From an uncultured Collinsella sp. (GTDB lineage Bacteria > Actinomycetota > Coriobacteriia > Coriobacteriales > Coriobacteriaceae), in assembly GCA_905194675.1 (NCBI GenBank), contig CAJJTG010000024.1:1-33956 (forward strand): a DNA stretch of 33,956 bases. Direction: 5' to 3'. How positions within the stretch are numbered: position 1 is the stretch's first letter; each line of letters begins with the position of its first letter. The position numbers were made by a program, and so were the translations under genes. Positions 8,696 to 15,319 of the stretch are shown here, piece after piece. The notes below the pieces were generated by a model. The model was given only the letters and a program-made list of their open reading frames with translations, did not search any database and was not told where the DNA came from.

Positions 8696-8732
8696 GGGGC
8701 AGACTCCGCGCTGGAGTTTGCCCCGTTTTTTT
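8696..8732 (+). terminator. Rho-independent terminator of the pilin genes
   Basis: GGGGCAGACTCC pairs with GGAGTTTGCCCC around a 5-base loop (one G-T pair), followed by G and seven T. Confidence 0.92.
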
Positions 8733-8851
8733 GGGATAACGCAGCCAGCCTCCACCGTCCGATGCGGGTGCGTTCGTCATCGCGTTTCTTGACTCGTATG
8801 AGGTTCGGATTAAGGTCCGTAGGCGCACGCGCGGTGCGGACGGTAGAAGGC

Positions 8852-8906
8852 ATTTGCGCCGCAACAAGCGCAAATAAGAATGCCCGGGGTTCGGAGCTCG
8901 GGCATT
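8852..8906 (-). terminator. Two adjacent hairpins, possible minus-strand or bidirectional terminator
   Basis: ATTTGCGC/GCGCAAAT (8852-8875) is a perfect 8-bp stem. AATGCCCG/CGGGCATT (8879-8906) is another. On the minus strand the second stem is followed by CTTATTT, which would suit termination of leftward transcription. On the plus strand it is followed only by TAAC. Confidence 0.4.
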
Positions 8907-8980
8907 TAACAACGTCGGAAACTGGTCGCCCGCGCTCCTAAGTACTTACGCGGGGTGCGTCGTTTCCTATTGTCATTGTA

Positions 8981-9006
8981 TCCCGAATCGCCCCGCCGAT
9001 TCGGGA
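8981..9006. promoter_or_regulatory. Perfect 10-bp inverted repeat, candidate operator
   Basis: TCCCGAATCG-N6-CGATTCGGGA is a perfect inverted repeat 131 bp upstream of the sortase start. There is no T-run, so an operator is more likely than a terminator. On the minus strand TACAAT adjoins it (8975-8980), but without a good -35. Confidence 0.4.
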
Positions 9007-9137
9007 CATTCTGAAAACTCAAATGCGGGCCCATACTCGCGCTGTGCAATGCTGTCAGGCTGCGTTGTCCGGTGCATGAGTTCGCTAATCGGCTATTATT
9101 TGTTTAGACAACTTGAGTTGTAGAGGAGTGACTGGCG

Positions 9138-10076
9138 ATGGTGCAGGGTGCCAAACATATGAAGAGCAATAACGCCGCGGACAACGGCGGCTCAAGCCCT
9201 CAGCCCAAATCTCAACCAAAGCCCAAGCGCTGTCGCAAGCGGCTGCCGCGCTGGGCCGACCGTCTCATCACCATCGTCATTATCCTTATTGGCGTGGGCC
9301 TTATGACCTGGCCGTGGATCTTGGACCGGCTCGAGGCCTCGGGCGTGTTCAACCAGATCAGCACCGTGTCCAGCACCGTGGACGCGCTATCTGCCGAGGA
9401 GCGCGAGCGCATCCTGCTCCAGGCGCGCTCCTTTAACGAGCAGCTGGCGGCCGAGGCCACCGAGCTTCCCGCCGACCAGATCGAGCCCTACGCTCAGCAG
9501 CTCATCTTTGACCGCGACCCCATGATGAGCTGGGTCGAGATCCCCTCCATCGACGTTAGTATGCCCATCTACCACGGCACGAGCGAAGAAGTCCTTATGG
9601 CGGGCGTCGGCCACCTGGAGGGCACGAGCCTGCCGGTGGGCGGCACCTCGACGCATTGCGTGCTCACCGCGCACTCGGGCATGCGCAACCTGAGCATGTT
9701 CGACGACATCCACTCGCTGGAGCCCGGCGACCTGGTGCTGCTGCACACCATGAACAAGACGCTCGCCTACAAGATGGTGGACTCCGAGGTCGTGCTGCCC
9801 GAGGAGATGGAGTCGCTAACTATCGAGCCCGGCGCCGACAAGGTGACGCTTGTCACCTGCACGCCCTACGGCGTGAACGACCATCGCCTGCTGGTGCATT
9901 GCGTGCGCACCAAGTACAACAAGAAGGACGTCGACAAGCAAAAGTCGCTGGCCGGTCGCCACTGGGGCAAGCGCGAGTTTGCCGTGCTCATCGTGGTCGT
10001 GGCCATTGTGCTGTTGCTGCTGGACATCGTGATCCACACGATCCGTAAGCGCCGCAAGGCCAAGGCCTCGGCATAG
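9138..10076 (+). CDS. Class C (pilin-polymerising) sortase
   Basis: This 312-aa membrane transpeptidase joins pilin subunits through their LPxTG-like signals. An N-terminal membrane helix (about 42-61) is followed by the catalytic domain: His179 in LTAHSG, Cys241 in TLVTC and Arg250 in NDHRLLVHC. A lid-like DP pair is present at 127-128. A second membrane helix (about 283-303) with a basic tail closes the protein, which is diagnostic for class C. The start at 9138 is supported by AGAGGAG nine bases upstream; the second Met (codon 8) lacks a ribosome site. It is the only sortase here and sits 543 bp after the last pilin behind a terminator, so it probably has its own promoter. It must accept LPLSG, MPSTG and LPLTG, or another sortase elsewhere helps. 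Confidence 0.95.
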   Translation: MVQGAKHMKSNNAADNGGSSPQPKSQPKPKRCRKRLPRWADRLITIVIILIGVGLMTWPWILDRLEASGVFNQISTVSSTVDALSAEERERILLQARSFNEQLAAEATELPADQIEPYAQQLIFDRDPMMSWVEIPSIDVSMPIYHGTSEEVLMAGVGHLEGTSLPVGGTSTHCVLTAHSGMRNLSMFDDIHSLEPGDLVLLHTMNKTLAYKMVDSEVVLPEEMESLTIEPGADKVTLVTCTPYGVNDHRLLVHCVRTKYNKKDVDKQKSLAGRHWGKREFAVLIVVVAIVLLLLDIVIHTIRKRRKAKASA

Positions 10077-10089
10077 GACATTCTTCAGA

Positions 10090-10124
10090 ACCACCACAAA
10101 GGGGACAGGCACCTTTGTGGTGGT
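10090..10124. repeat. Dispersed palindromic element B, copy 2
   Basis: The arms ACCACCACAAAGG and CCTTTGTGGTGGT flank a 7-9 base centre. It is nearly identical to 131-163 and starts 14 bases after the sortase stop, so it could also serve as that gene's transcript end. Confidence 0.8.
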
Positions 10125-10135
10125 CGGGGCTTCCA

Positions 10136-10198
10136 AACCATCGCAACATTCGATGAAAATCGCGATTTTGACGAAAAGCGTCGAATGTTGTGATGGTT
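10136..10198. repeat. Dispersed palindromic element A, copy 2
   Basis: Arms of 18 bases (10136-10153 and 10181-10198) pair with one mismatch. The inner palindrome AAAATCGCGATTTT is conserved with copy 1 at 52-110. Confidence 0.8.
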
Positions 10199-10257
10199 TT
10201 CATTATGGACGGCGCGGTTTTCATTGTGGGCGGGACGGTTTTCGCTGTGGGCGGTGC
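10195..10257 (+). repeat. Three tandem 21-bp units
   Basis: Units begin at 10195, 10216 and 10237, each of the form GGTTTTC(A/G)(T/C)T(A/G)TGG(A/G)CGG.. with a few substitutions. A shortened fourth unit begins at 10258. The array abuts the end of element A and shares its GGTTTT edge. Read in one frame it would give a 7-residue repeat, but there is no sign of a real protein. Confidence 0.7.
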
Positions 10258-10359
10258 GGTTTCGCTGCAGAACCGCCAGCCTGCCGCCTGCCAACCGCCG
10301 CCCTCGTTACGTTTTCGCTGCATTTAGGTAAAGCACCTGCTCCAAGCGGCGTTGCCTTG

Positions 10360-10365
10360 TATACT
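10360..10365 (+). promoter_or_regulatory. Possible -10 box for gatCAB
   Basis: TATACT lies 35 bp before the gatC start. No recognisable -35 stands 16-18 bp upstream, so this is a weak call. Confidence 0.3.
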
Positions 10366-10400
10366 AGAGCGGTTTATCTGTTATGCGGAAGGGAGCGCCT

Positions 10401-10712
10401 ATGGCACTCAGCGAGAAAGACGTGCGCGGCATCGCCGAGTACGCAAAGATCGCACTGACCGATGACGAGCTCACCCAGATGACGTCCTACCTGAACGACG
10501 CCGTCCAGATGCTCGAGCCCGTCTTGCAATATGACTTGCCCGACGTGGAGCCCACGTTCCATCCCATCGGAAGCCTGTCCAACGTGATGGGCGACGACCT
10601 GCGCGAGCCCGAGCGCGACCTGCCGCTCGACGTTGCGCTCGAAAACGCCGGCAGCGCGCGCGACCGCTACTTCCGCGTGCCGTCCATTTTGGGAGAGGGG
10701 GAGAGCGAGTAA
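10401..10712 (+). CDS. gatC: Asp-tRNA(Asn)/Glu-tRNA(Gln) amidotransferase subunit C
   Basis: This 103-aa small subunit wraps GatA and GatB in the GatCAB complex, which converts misacylated Glu-tRNA(Gln) or Asp-tRNA(Asn) to the correct amidated forms. The family pattern is visible: LSEKDVRGIAEYAKIALTDDE at the start, then Y-L-N-D-A-V..L-E-P-V, and the acidic P-(T/S)-x-H-P stretch with LREPERD. The ATG at 10401 follows AAGGGAG; an ATG six codons earlier (10383) lies upstream of that site. The stop codon overlaps the gatA start by one base (TAATG), so the subunits are made together. Confidence 0.95.
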   Translation: MALSEKDVRGIAEYAKIALTDDELTQMTSYLNDAVQMLEPVLQYDLPDVEPTFHPIGSLSNVMGDDLREPERDLPLDVALENAGSARDRYFRVPSILGEGESE

Positions 10713-12226
10713 TGGCGCAGAGCTTCGATTCCCTTACCGCCGCCCAGATCGCCGCAGGCGTTGCCGCCGGCGACTTTACTGCTACCGAGGTGGCCCAGGC
10801 CTCCCTTGCCGCCATCGAGGCGCGCGAGGGCGGGGTCCAGGCATTCCTGCAGGTGGCGCCTGAGCTTGCGCTCGAGGCCGCCGCGCGCGTGGATGCCGAC
10901 CGTGCCGCCGGAAAGCCGCTACCCCCGCTCGCGGGCGTGCCGCTGGCCATCAAGGACAACATGAACCTCGTGGGCACGCGCACCACCTGCGCTTCCCGTA
11001 TGCTCGAGGACTACCAGAGCGTCTACACCGCCACCTGCGTTCAGCGCATGCTCGACGCCGGCTGCCTGCCCATGGGCAAGGTCAACATGGACGAATTTGC
11101 CTTTGGCAGCTCCACCGAGAGCTCGGCGTTCCACCGCACCAACAATCCTTGGGATACCGAGCGCGTGCCCGGCGGCTCCTCGGGCGGTTCCGCTGCTGCC
11201 GTCGCCGCGGGCGAGGTCGCGCTCTCGCTGGGCTCAGATACCGGCGGCTCCATTCGCCAGCCGGCGAGCCTCTGCGGCGTGGTGGGCTTTAAGCCCACGT
11301 ATGGCGCCGTGAGCCGTTACGGCGTGGTTGCCTTTGGCTCGTCGCTCGACCAGGTGGGCCCCTTTGGCCGCACGGTCGAGGACGTCGCGCTGGCCATGAA
11401 TGCGCTTACCGGCGCGGGCCACGATCCCTACGACTGCACCAGCCAGGATTGCGCCGTCGACTTTACCGAGCATCTCAACGACAGCATCGAGGGCAAGCGC
11501 GTGGGCATCATCCCCGCATTTATGGAGGCCGAGGGCCTGACGCCCGAGGTCAAGGCCGCTGTTCAGCGCGCCGCCCAGGAGCTGCAGAACCAGGGCGCCG
11601 AGCTGGTCGAGGTCGACCTGCCGCACCTGGACGCCGCCATCGCCGCCTACTACGTCATCGGCCCGGCCGAGGCGTTCTCCAACCTGGCACGTTTCGACGG
11701 CATTCGATACGGCTATCAGGAGGAGGGCTGCGCCAACCTGTCCGACCAGAGCTCGCTCAGCCGTGCCCACGGCTTTGGTGCTGAGGCCAAGCGCCGTCAG
11801 ATGCTCGGCGCCTACCTGCTGAGCTCGGGCGTGTACGACAAGTACTACTACGCCGCGCAAAAGGCCCGTACGCTCATCACGCAGGACTACGACGCCGCGT
11901 ATGCCAAGGTGGACACCATTCTCATGCCCGCCTCGCCGCGCACGGCTTTTAAGTTTGGCGAGATCAGCGACCCCACGCAGATGTACCTCTCCGACCTGTA
12001 TACCATTTCGCTCAACATCTGCGGCAACGGTGGCATTTCGGTGCCGCTGGGCCTGGGCGAGGATACTCAGCTGCCCGTTTCTGCCCAGCTGGTGGGACCT
12101 GCCTTTAAAGACCGTCAGCTGCTTACGTTTGCCCGCGCCCTGGAGCGCGGCTTTGCCGATGCCGCCACGGGTGCGCCCGCGCTTTCCGTCGCGCCCGATT
12201 TTGCCGGGAAGGGAGGCGAGCTGTAA
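10712..12226 (+). CDS. gatA: Asp-tRNA(Asn)/Glu-tRNA(Gln) amidotransferase subunit A
   Basis: This 504-aa amidase-signature enzyme releases ammonia from glutamine for the GatCAB reaction. The catalytic Lys-Ser-Ser triad is present: Lys81 in GVPLAIKDN, the cis-Ser156 in GGSSGGS, and the nucleophile Ser180 in SDTGGSIRQPAS. These positions agree closely with well-studied GatA proteins. Length is normal. The start overlaps the gatC stop by one base with GGGAGAGGGGGAG upstream, and its own stop overlaps gatB in the same way. Confidence 0.97.
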   Translation: MAQSFDSLTAAQIAAGVAAGDFTATEVAQASLAAIEAREGGVQAFLQVAPELALEAAARVDADRAAGKPLPPLAGVPLAIKDNMNLVGTRTTCASRMLEDYQSVYTATCVQRMLDAGCLPMGKVNMDEFAFGSSTESSAFHRTNNPWDTERVPGGSSGGSAAAVAAGEVALSLGSDTGGSIRQPASLCGVVGFKPTYGAVSRYGVVAFGSSLDQVGPFGRTVEDVALAMNALTGAGHDPYDCTSQDCAVDFTEHLNDSIEGKRVGIIPAFMEAEGLTPEVKAAVQRAAQELQNQGAELVEVDLPHLDAAIAAYYVIGPAEAFSNLARFDGIRYGYQEEGCANLSDQSSLSRAHGFGAEAKRRQMLGAYLLSSGVYDKYYYAAQKARTLITQDYDAAYAKVDTILMPASPRTAFKFGEISDPTQMYLSDLYTISLNICGNGGISVPLGLGEDTQLPVSAQLVGPAFKDRQLLTFARALERGFADAATGAPALSVAPDFAGKGGEL

Positions 12227-13902
12227 TGAAGGAGCTTTCCGAGGTCCTGCAGGATTGGGAGGCCGTGATCGGCCTGGAGATCCACACCGAGCTCACCGCA
12301 CTCGATACCAAGATGTTCTGCAACTGCAAGCTCAGCCACGATGACGAGCCCAACGCCAACGTGTGCCCGGTGTGCCTGGGCCTGCCCGGTGCCCTGCCGG
12401 TGCCCAACAAGCGCGCCATCGAGAGCATCGTCAAGGCTGGTCTCGCCACCAACTGCGAGATTCAACGCCACTCGATGTTCTACCGCAAGCACTACTTCTA
12501 TCCCGATATGGCCAAGAACTTCCAGACCACGCAGGGTCCGGTCGCCTTTGCCATGTACGGTCACCTGGACCTGGACGTGACCGGTCGCGGTGCCGCCGAG
12601 CGCCCCGACTGCGCGTTTGGTGAGGCCGAGGCCCAGAGCCTGGCGAGCGCCTCGGCCAACGCCGAGGGCCTGTCCACGTCCATGACGTCGACCATGCGCG
12701 AGGGCAACCAGCGTGCCGGCCATCTGGCCAGCTACGATGCGTCCAACCTGCAGATGCCCGAGCGTCGCGAGGACGGTTCCTACACGGTGCCCATCCGCAT
12801 CCTGCGCATCCACATGGAGGAGGACGCCGCCAAGATGGTGCACGTGGGCGGTGCCGAGGGTCGCATTACCGCCGCTGCCGAGTCGCTCGTCGACTACAAC
12901 CGCTGCGGCACGCCGCTGATTGAGCTCGTCACCGAGCCCGATCTGCGCACGCCCGAGGAAGCGCGCCTGTTTATGGAGAAGCTCCGTCGCATCTTTGTGA
13001 CGCTGGGCATTTCGGACTGCTCCATGGAGAAGGGTTCCATGCGCTGCGACGGCAACGTGTCGCTGCGCCGCCGCGGCGAGACCAAGCTGGGTACCAAGAC
13101 CGAGCTCAAGAACCTCAACTCGTTTAAGAGCCTGCATGACGGCCTTGCCTACGAGATCTGCCGTCAGGCTGAGGTGCTCGAGGAGGGCGGAATCATCTAT
13201 CAGGAGACCCGCCACTGGGAGCCCAGCCGCAAGCGCACCGTGGTCATGCGTGTGAAGGAAACGGCCGACGACTATCGTCTGTTCCCCGATCCCGATCTGG
13301 CGCCGTTCGATCTGGACGACGAGTTCATCGACCGCTGCCGTGGCGAGATTCCCGAGCTGCCCGATGCCAAGCGCGCCCGTTTTGAGACCGACTTTGGTAT
13401 TAAGGCGGCCGATGCCGAGCAGATCGCGGGCGACCCCGAGTTTGCCGAGTTCTTTGAGGCTGCCGCTGCCGGTATGGCTGGCAAGGAGGCCCAGACGGTC
13501 GCAAACCTGCTGGTCAACGAGATGATCGCCTACCTTAAGAGCGCAGGCGTGTCGCTCGCCGAGTCCGGCATCGCGCCGGCTCAGGTAGCAGCGCTGGCCA
13601 AGCTGCTGGTGACCGATGCCATCAGCTCCAACCAGGCGCACGAGGTCTTTGAGGCCATGGCCCAGACCGGTGACGATCCCAACAAGATCGTCGACGAGCG
13701 TGGTATGCGTCAGGTGAGCGATGCCGGTGCGTTGCAGCCGATCGTGGACGAGGTGCTGGCTAACTGTGCCGATCAGGCGCAGCAGTATCGTGACGGCAAC
13801 CAGAAGGTTATCGGCTTTTTGGTGGGCCAGTGCATGAAGGCGAGCCGCGGCAAGGGCAACCCGAAGCTCTTCAACGAGTTGCTGAGAAAGGCGCTCTCGT
13901 AA
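12226..13902 (+). CDS. gatB: Asp-tRNA(Asn)/Glu-tRNA(Gln) amidotransferase subunit B, with an insertion
   Basis: This 558-aa subunit binds and phosphorylates the misacylated tRNA end. Family landmarks are GLEIHTEL (usually GLEIHxQL), NANVCPVCLGLPGALPV, YRKHYFYPDMAKNFQ, IHMEEDAAK, DYNRCGTPLIELV, the RCDGNVS stretch and, in the C-terminal YqeY-like tail, IVDERGMRQVSD and NPKLFNELL. The family is usually about 475-500 aa. The excess lies between residues about 119 and 185, where a Ser/Ala-rich, low-hydrophobicity segment separates MYGHLDLDV from YTVPIRILRIHMEED; normally about ten residues join these. Reading frame and codon use are undisturbed, so the insertion is probably real and translated. 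It starts one base inside gatA and is followed by strong terminators. Confidence 0.95.
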   Translation: MKELSEVLQDWEAVIGLEIHTELTALDTKMFCNCKLSHDDEPNANVCPVCLGLPGALPVPNKRAIESIVKAGLATNCEIQRHSMFYRKHYFYPDMAKNFQTTQGPVAFAMYGHLDLDVTGRGAAERPDCAFGEAEAQSLASASANAEGLSTSMTSTMREGNQRAGHLASYDASNLQMPERREDGSYTVPIRILRIHMEEDAAKMVHVGGAEGRITAAAESLVDYNRCGTPLIELVTEPDLRTPEEARLFMEKLRRIFVTLGISDCSMEKGSMRCDGNVSLRRRGETKLGTKTELKNLNSFKSLHDGLAYEICRQAEVLEEGGIIYQETRHWEPSRKRTVVMRVKETADDYRLFPDPDLAPFDLDDEFIDRCRGEIPELPDAKRARFETDFGIKAADAEQIAGDPEFAEFFEAAAAGMAGKEAQTVANLLVNEMIAYLKSAGVSLAESGIAPAQVAALAKLLVTDAISSNQAHEVFEAMAQTGDDPNKIVDERGMRQVSDAGALQPIVDEVLANCADQAQQYRDGNQKVIGFLVGQCMKASRGKGNPKLFNELLRKALS

Positions 13903-13906
13903 ACGG

Positions 13907-14047
13907 GAACCCGGGAGCCCCGGCAGGGCGGGTGCTTCCTCAAAATTTCGAACAGTCCTGCGCAAGAAGAAGGCCACATTAAGTGGCCTTCTTTGCGTGC
14001 GGAACTCATTTTGAGCAAGCACCCGCCCTGCCGGGGCTCCCGGGTTC
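13907..14047. repeat. 141-bp nested inverted repeat around the gatB terminator
   Basis: Arms 13907-13937 and 14017-14047 are perfect 31-bp complements (beginning GAACCCGGGAGCCCC). After one unmatched base an extra 8 bp, CTCAAAAT/ATTTTGAG, continue the stem. A separate terminator hairpin lies at the centre. No gene is inside. The element has a relative at 33874-33950. Confidence 0.85.
13967..13997 (+). terminator. Terminator hairpin of the gatCAB operon
   Basis: AAGAAGGCCAC-ATTAA-GTGGCCTTCTT is a perfect 11-bp stem followed by a short T-run. It lies at the centre of the large inverted repeat and is likely active in both directions, because A-rich sequence precedes it. Confidence 0.85.
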
Positions 14048-14097
14048 TGCAACGACTCGGCCGTTCGGGTCAGGCGGGCTGAATGAAATTTGAGTGA

Positions 14098-14127
14098 ATG
14101 GGCGCGCCGTTGGCGCGCCCATTTTTG
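14098..14127 (+). terminator. Second terminator, between convergent gatB and the AraC-type gene
   Basis: ATGGGCGCGCC-GTT-GGCGCGCCCAT is a perfect 11-bp stem with a triloop, running into five T and G. Confidence 0.85.
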
Positions 14128-14129
14128 TA

Positions 14130-14162
14130 AATGTGACAAAGGGACAGTCCCTTTGTCACATT
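14130..14162. repeat. Dispersed palindromic element C, full copy
   Basis: AATGTGACAAAGGGA and TCCCTTTGTCACATT are perfect 15-bp complements around CAG. A 27-base segment recurs exactly at 18912-18938. A degenerate third relative (GGGGCTGTCCCTTTG) lies at 14179-14193. Confidence 0.8.
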
Positions 14163-14200
14163 GCGTGTGGAACTCATGGGGCTGTCCCTTTGCCGTCTTT

Positions 14201-15199
14201 TTATTGATGTTGGGAACGCCAGGCGGTGGGGGTGGTGCCGGTGTGTTGCTTGAAGGCTTGGGCGAAGGCGGCCTGCTGAGGGTAGCCTAGACGCTCTGCC
14301 ACCTGCGCTATCGTCAGCGAGCTGTCGGCCAAAAGGTCCTGTGCTCGCTCCATACGGCGTCTGCGGATGTAGGCGCCCAGGGACTCGCCAGTTTGGGCCT
14401 TAAAGGTGGCGCATAGCTTGGAGCGGCTTGTGTAGAGCCTCTCGGCCACTTCGTTGACACCCACACGCCTGCCTTTGTCGAGCGCGCACTCAATCATCGC
14501 CGTCGCTTCCTCGGCAATGGTCACGCTGGCGCGTGTGTCTGCCGCCTGCTGCGCCTGCTTGTGGGCCGCGCGCGAACAGGCGAGCTCCGCGACCATGGTC
14601 TCCACGATGCCTTGCATATAGACGTGTCCGCCTACGGCGCGAGCGCGGTCCTCGTTGATTCGACGTAGTGTGTGGCAGATGGCAGATGCTGCCTCCTCGT
14701 GCCACGACTCGGCAAACGCCTCAAAGACCCCCGCGAACTCGGCGGGATAGCGATGCTCCAACTCGTCAAAATAACCGGGCAAAAAGAGGACCGAGCGCGA
14801 GTGGTAGAGCTGCCCTGCAAACAGCGGGCTTAGCTCCTCGCCGCAGCTGTCTTGGATAAAGCTGCAGACTGCGCTGCTCGGCCACGGCCCACGCAGCGGC
14901 TTGAGGTTCGCAGGCGTTATGCCGGCTTCGGGCATGCACATGAGCGTGGGCGCGCTGACCTCGCTCACGCACGCGTACGGTTCGGGCGTGTATTCGGCTA
15001 GGTGCATGTTGTGCATCGGGGTAATGAAATGCTCCATGACGATGCAAGTGGGGGAGAGGGGCATGATCCATGCGCGTCCGTGCGCCCGATCGTTTGCCAC
15101 CTCACCGGTAAAGACGGCGCCCTTGCCGGAAAGTTGCAGGCCAAACTGCTCAAACTGCGGTGCGTAGAGCTCGGTTATATCGGTTGCTGCCCGCCGCAT
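14201..15199 (-). CDS. AraC-family transcriptional regulator, probably of the divergent ABC transporter
   Basis: This 332-aa regulator ends in a typical AraC/XylS double helix-turn-helix domain (last 100 residues: VGVNEVAERLYTSRSKLC, then LTIAQVAERLGYPQQAAFAQAFK and TPTAWR). The N-terminal part lacks a recognisable sugar-binding cupin and is probably the effector domain. I chose the ATG at 15199. GGAAGGGG lies 12 bases before it and 6 bases before an in-frame TTG two codons upstream, so TTG at 15205 is a real alternative. It is divergent from the ABC transporter genes with only 120 bp between, the usual place for an activator of the neighbouring operon. Analogy with YbtA beside ybtPQ suggests metal or siderophore control; that is inference. 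Confidence 0.88.
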   Translation of the reverse strand: MRRAATDITELYAPQFEQFGLQLSGKGAVFTGEVANDRAHGRAWIMPLSPTCIVMEHFITPMHNMHLAEYTPEPYACVSEVSAPTLMCMPEAGITPANLKPLRGPWPSSAVCSFIQDSCGEELSPLFAGQLYHSRSVLFLPGYFDELEHRYPAEFAGVFEAFAESWHEEAASAICHTLRRINEDRARAVGGHVYMQGIVETMVAELACSRAAHKQAQQAADTRASVTIAEEATAMIECALDKGRRVGVNEVAERLYTSRSKLCATFKAQTGESLGAYIRRRRMERAQDLLADSSLTIAQVAERLGYPQQAAFAQAFKQHTGTTPTAWRSQHQ

Positions 15200-15319
15200 T
15201 TTCAAAAGCGTCCCCTTCCTTTGCGGAAACGTCCATGCCTGGCTCAATTGTGTGCCTCGGCTAACACGCCAATGATAAGTTTCTTACGGTTAACTCTCAA
15301 GCCGTTAGAAAGGAATCTC

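Larger units (their letters stand above)
8733..9137. other. Structured intergenic region between pilins and sortase
   Basis: I see no convincing gene in this 405-bp gap. It holds three perfect or near-perfect stems: 8852-8875, 8879-8906 and 8981-9006. Its only open frames have no start site or protein-like character. The sortase promoter should lie in its last 100 bases, but no good -35/-10 pair stands out. Confidence 0.6.

Noticed and set aside
7191..8912. A 573-codon minus-strand open frame over the LPLTG pilin
   Set aside because: It is antisense to a clear pilin, crosses its terminator, and has no recognisable domain.
8621..8941. A possible 106-aa gene between pilin and sortase
   Set aside because: It runs through the terminator at 8696-8732, lacks a ribosome site and has random-looking composition.
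8981..9006. A CIRCE heat-shock operator
   Set aside because: The sequence and 6-base spacing do not match TTAGCACTC-N9-GAGTGCTAA.
10195..10262. A short CRISPR-like array
   Set aside because: The 21-bp units are contiguous with no spacers and no cas genes are present.
10117..10458. A small protein with a 7-residue repeat read from element A and the 21-bp units
   Set aside because: It is made wholly of dispersed palindrome and tandem repeat sequence and overlaps the gatC start; no ribosome site.
12115..14139. A 674-codon open frame on the minus strand across gatB
   Set aside because: It is antisense to gatB, whose protein is unmistakable. Long antisense frames are expected in GC-rich genes with biased third positions. 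No ribosome site or protein-like composition.
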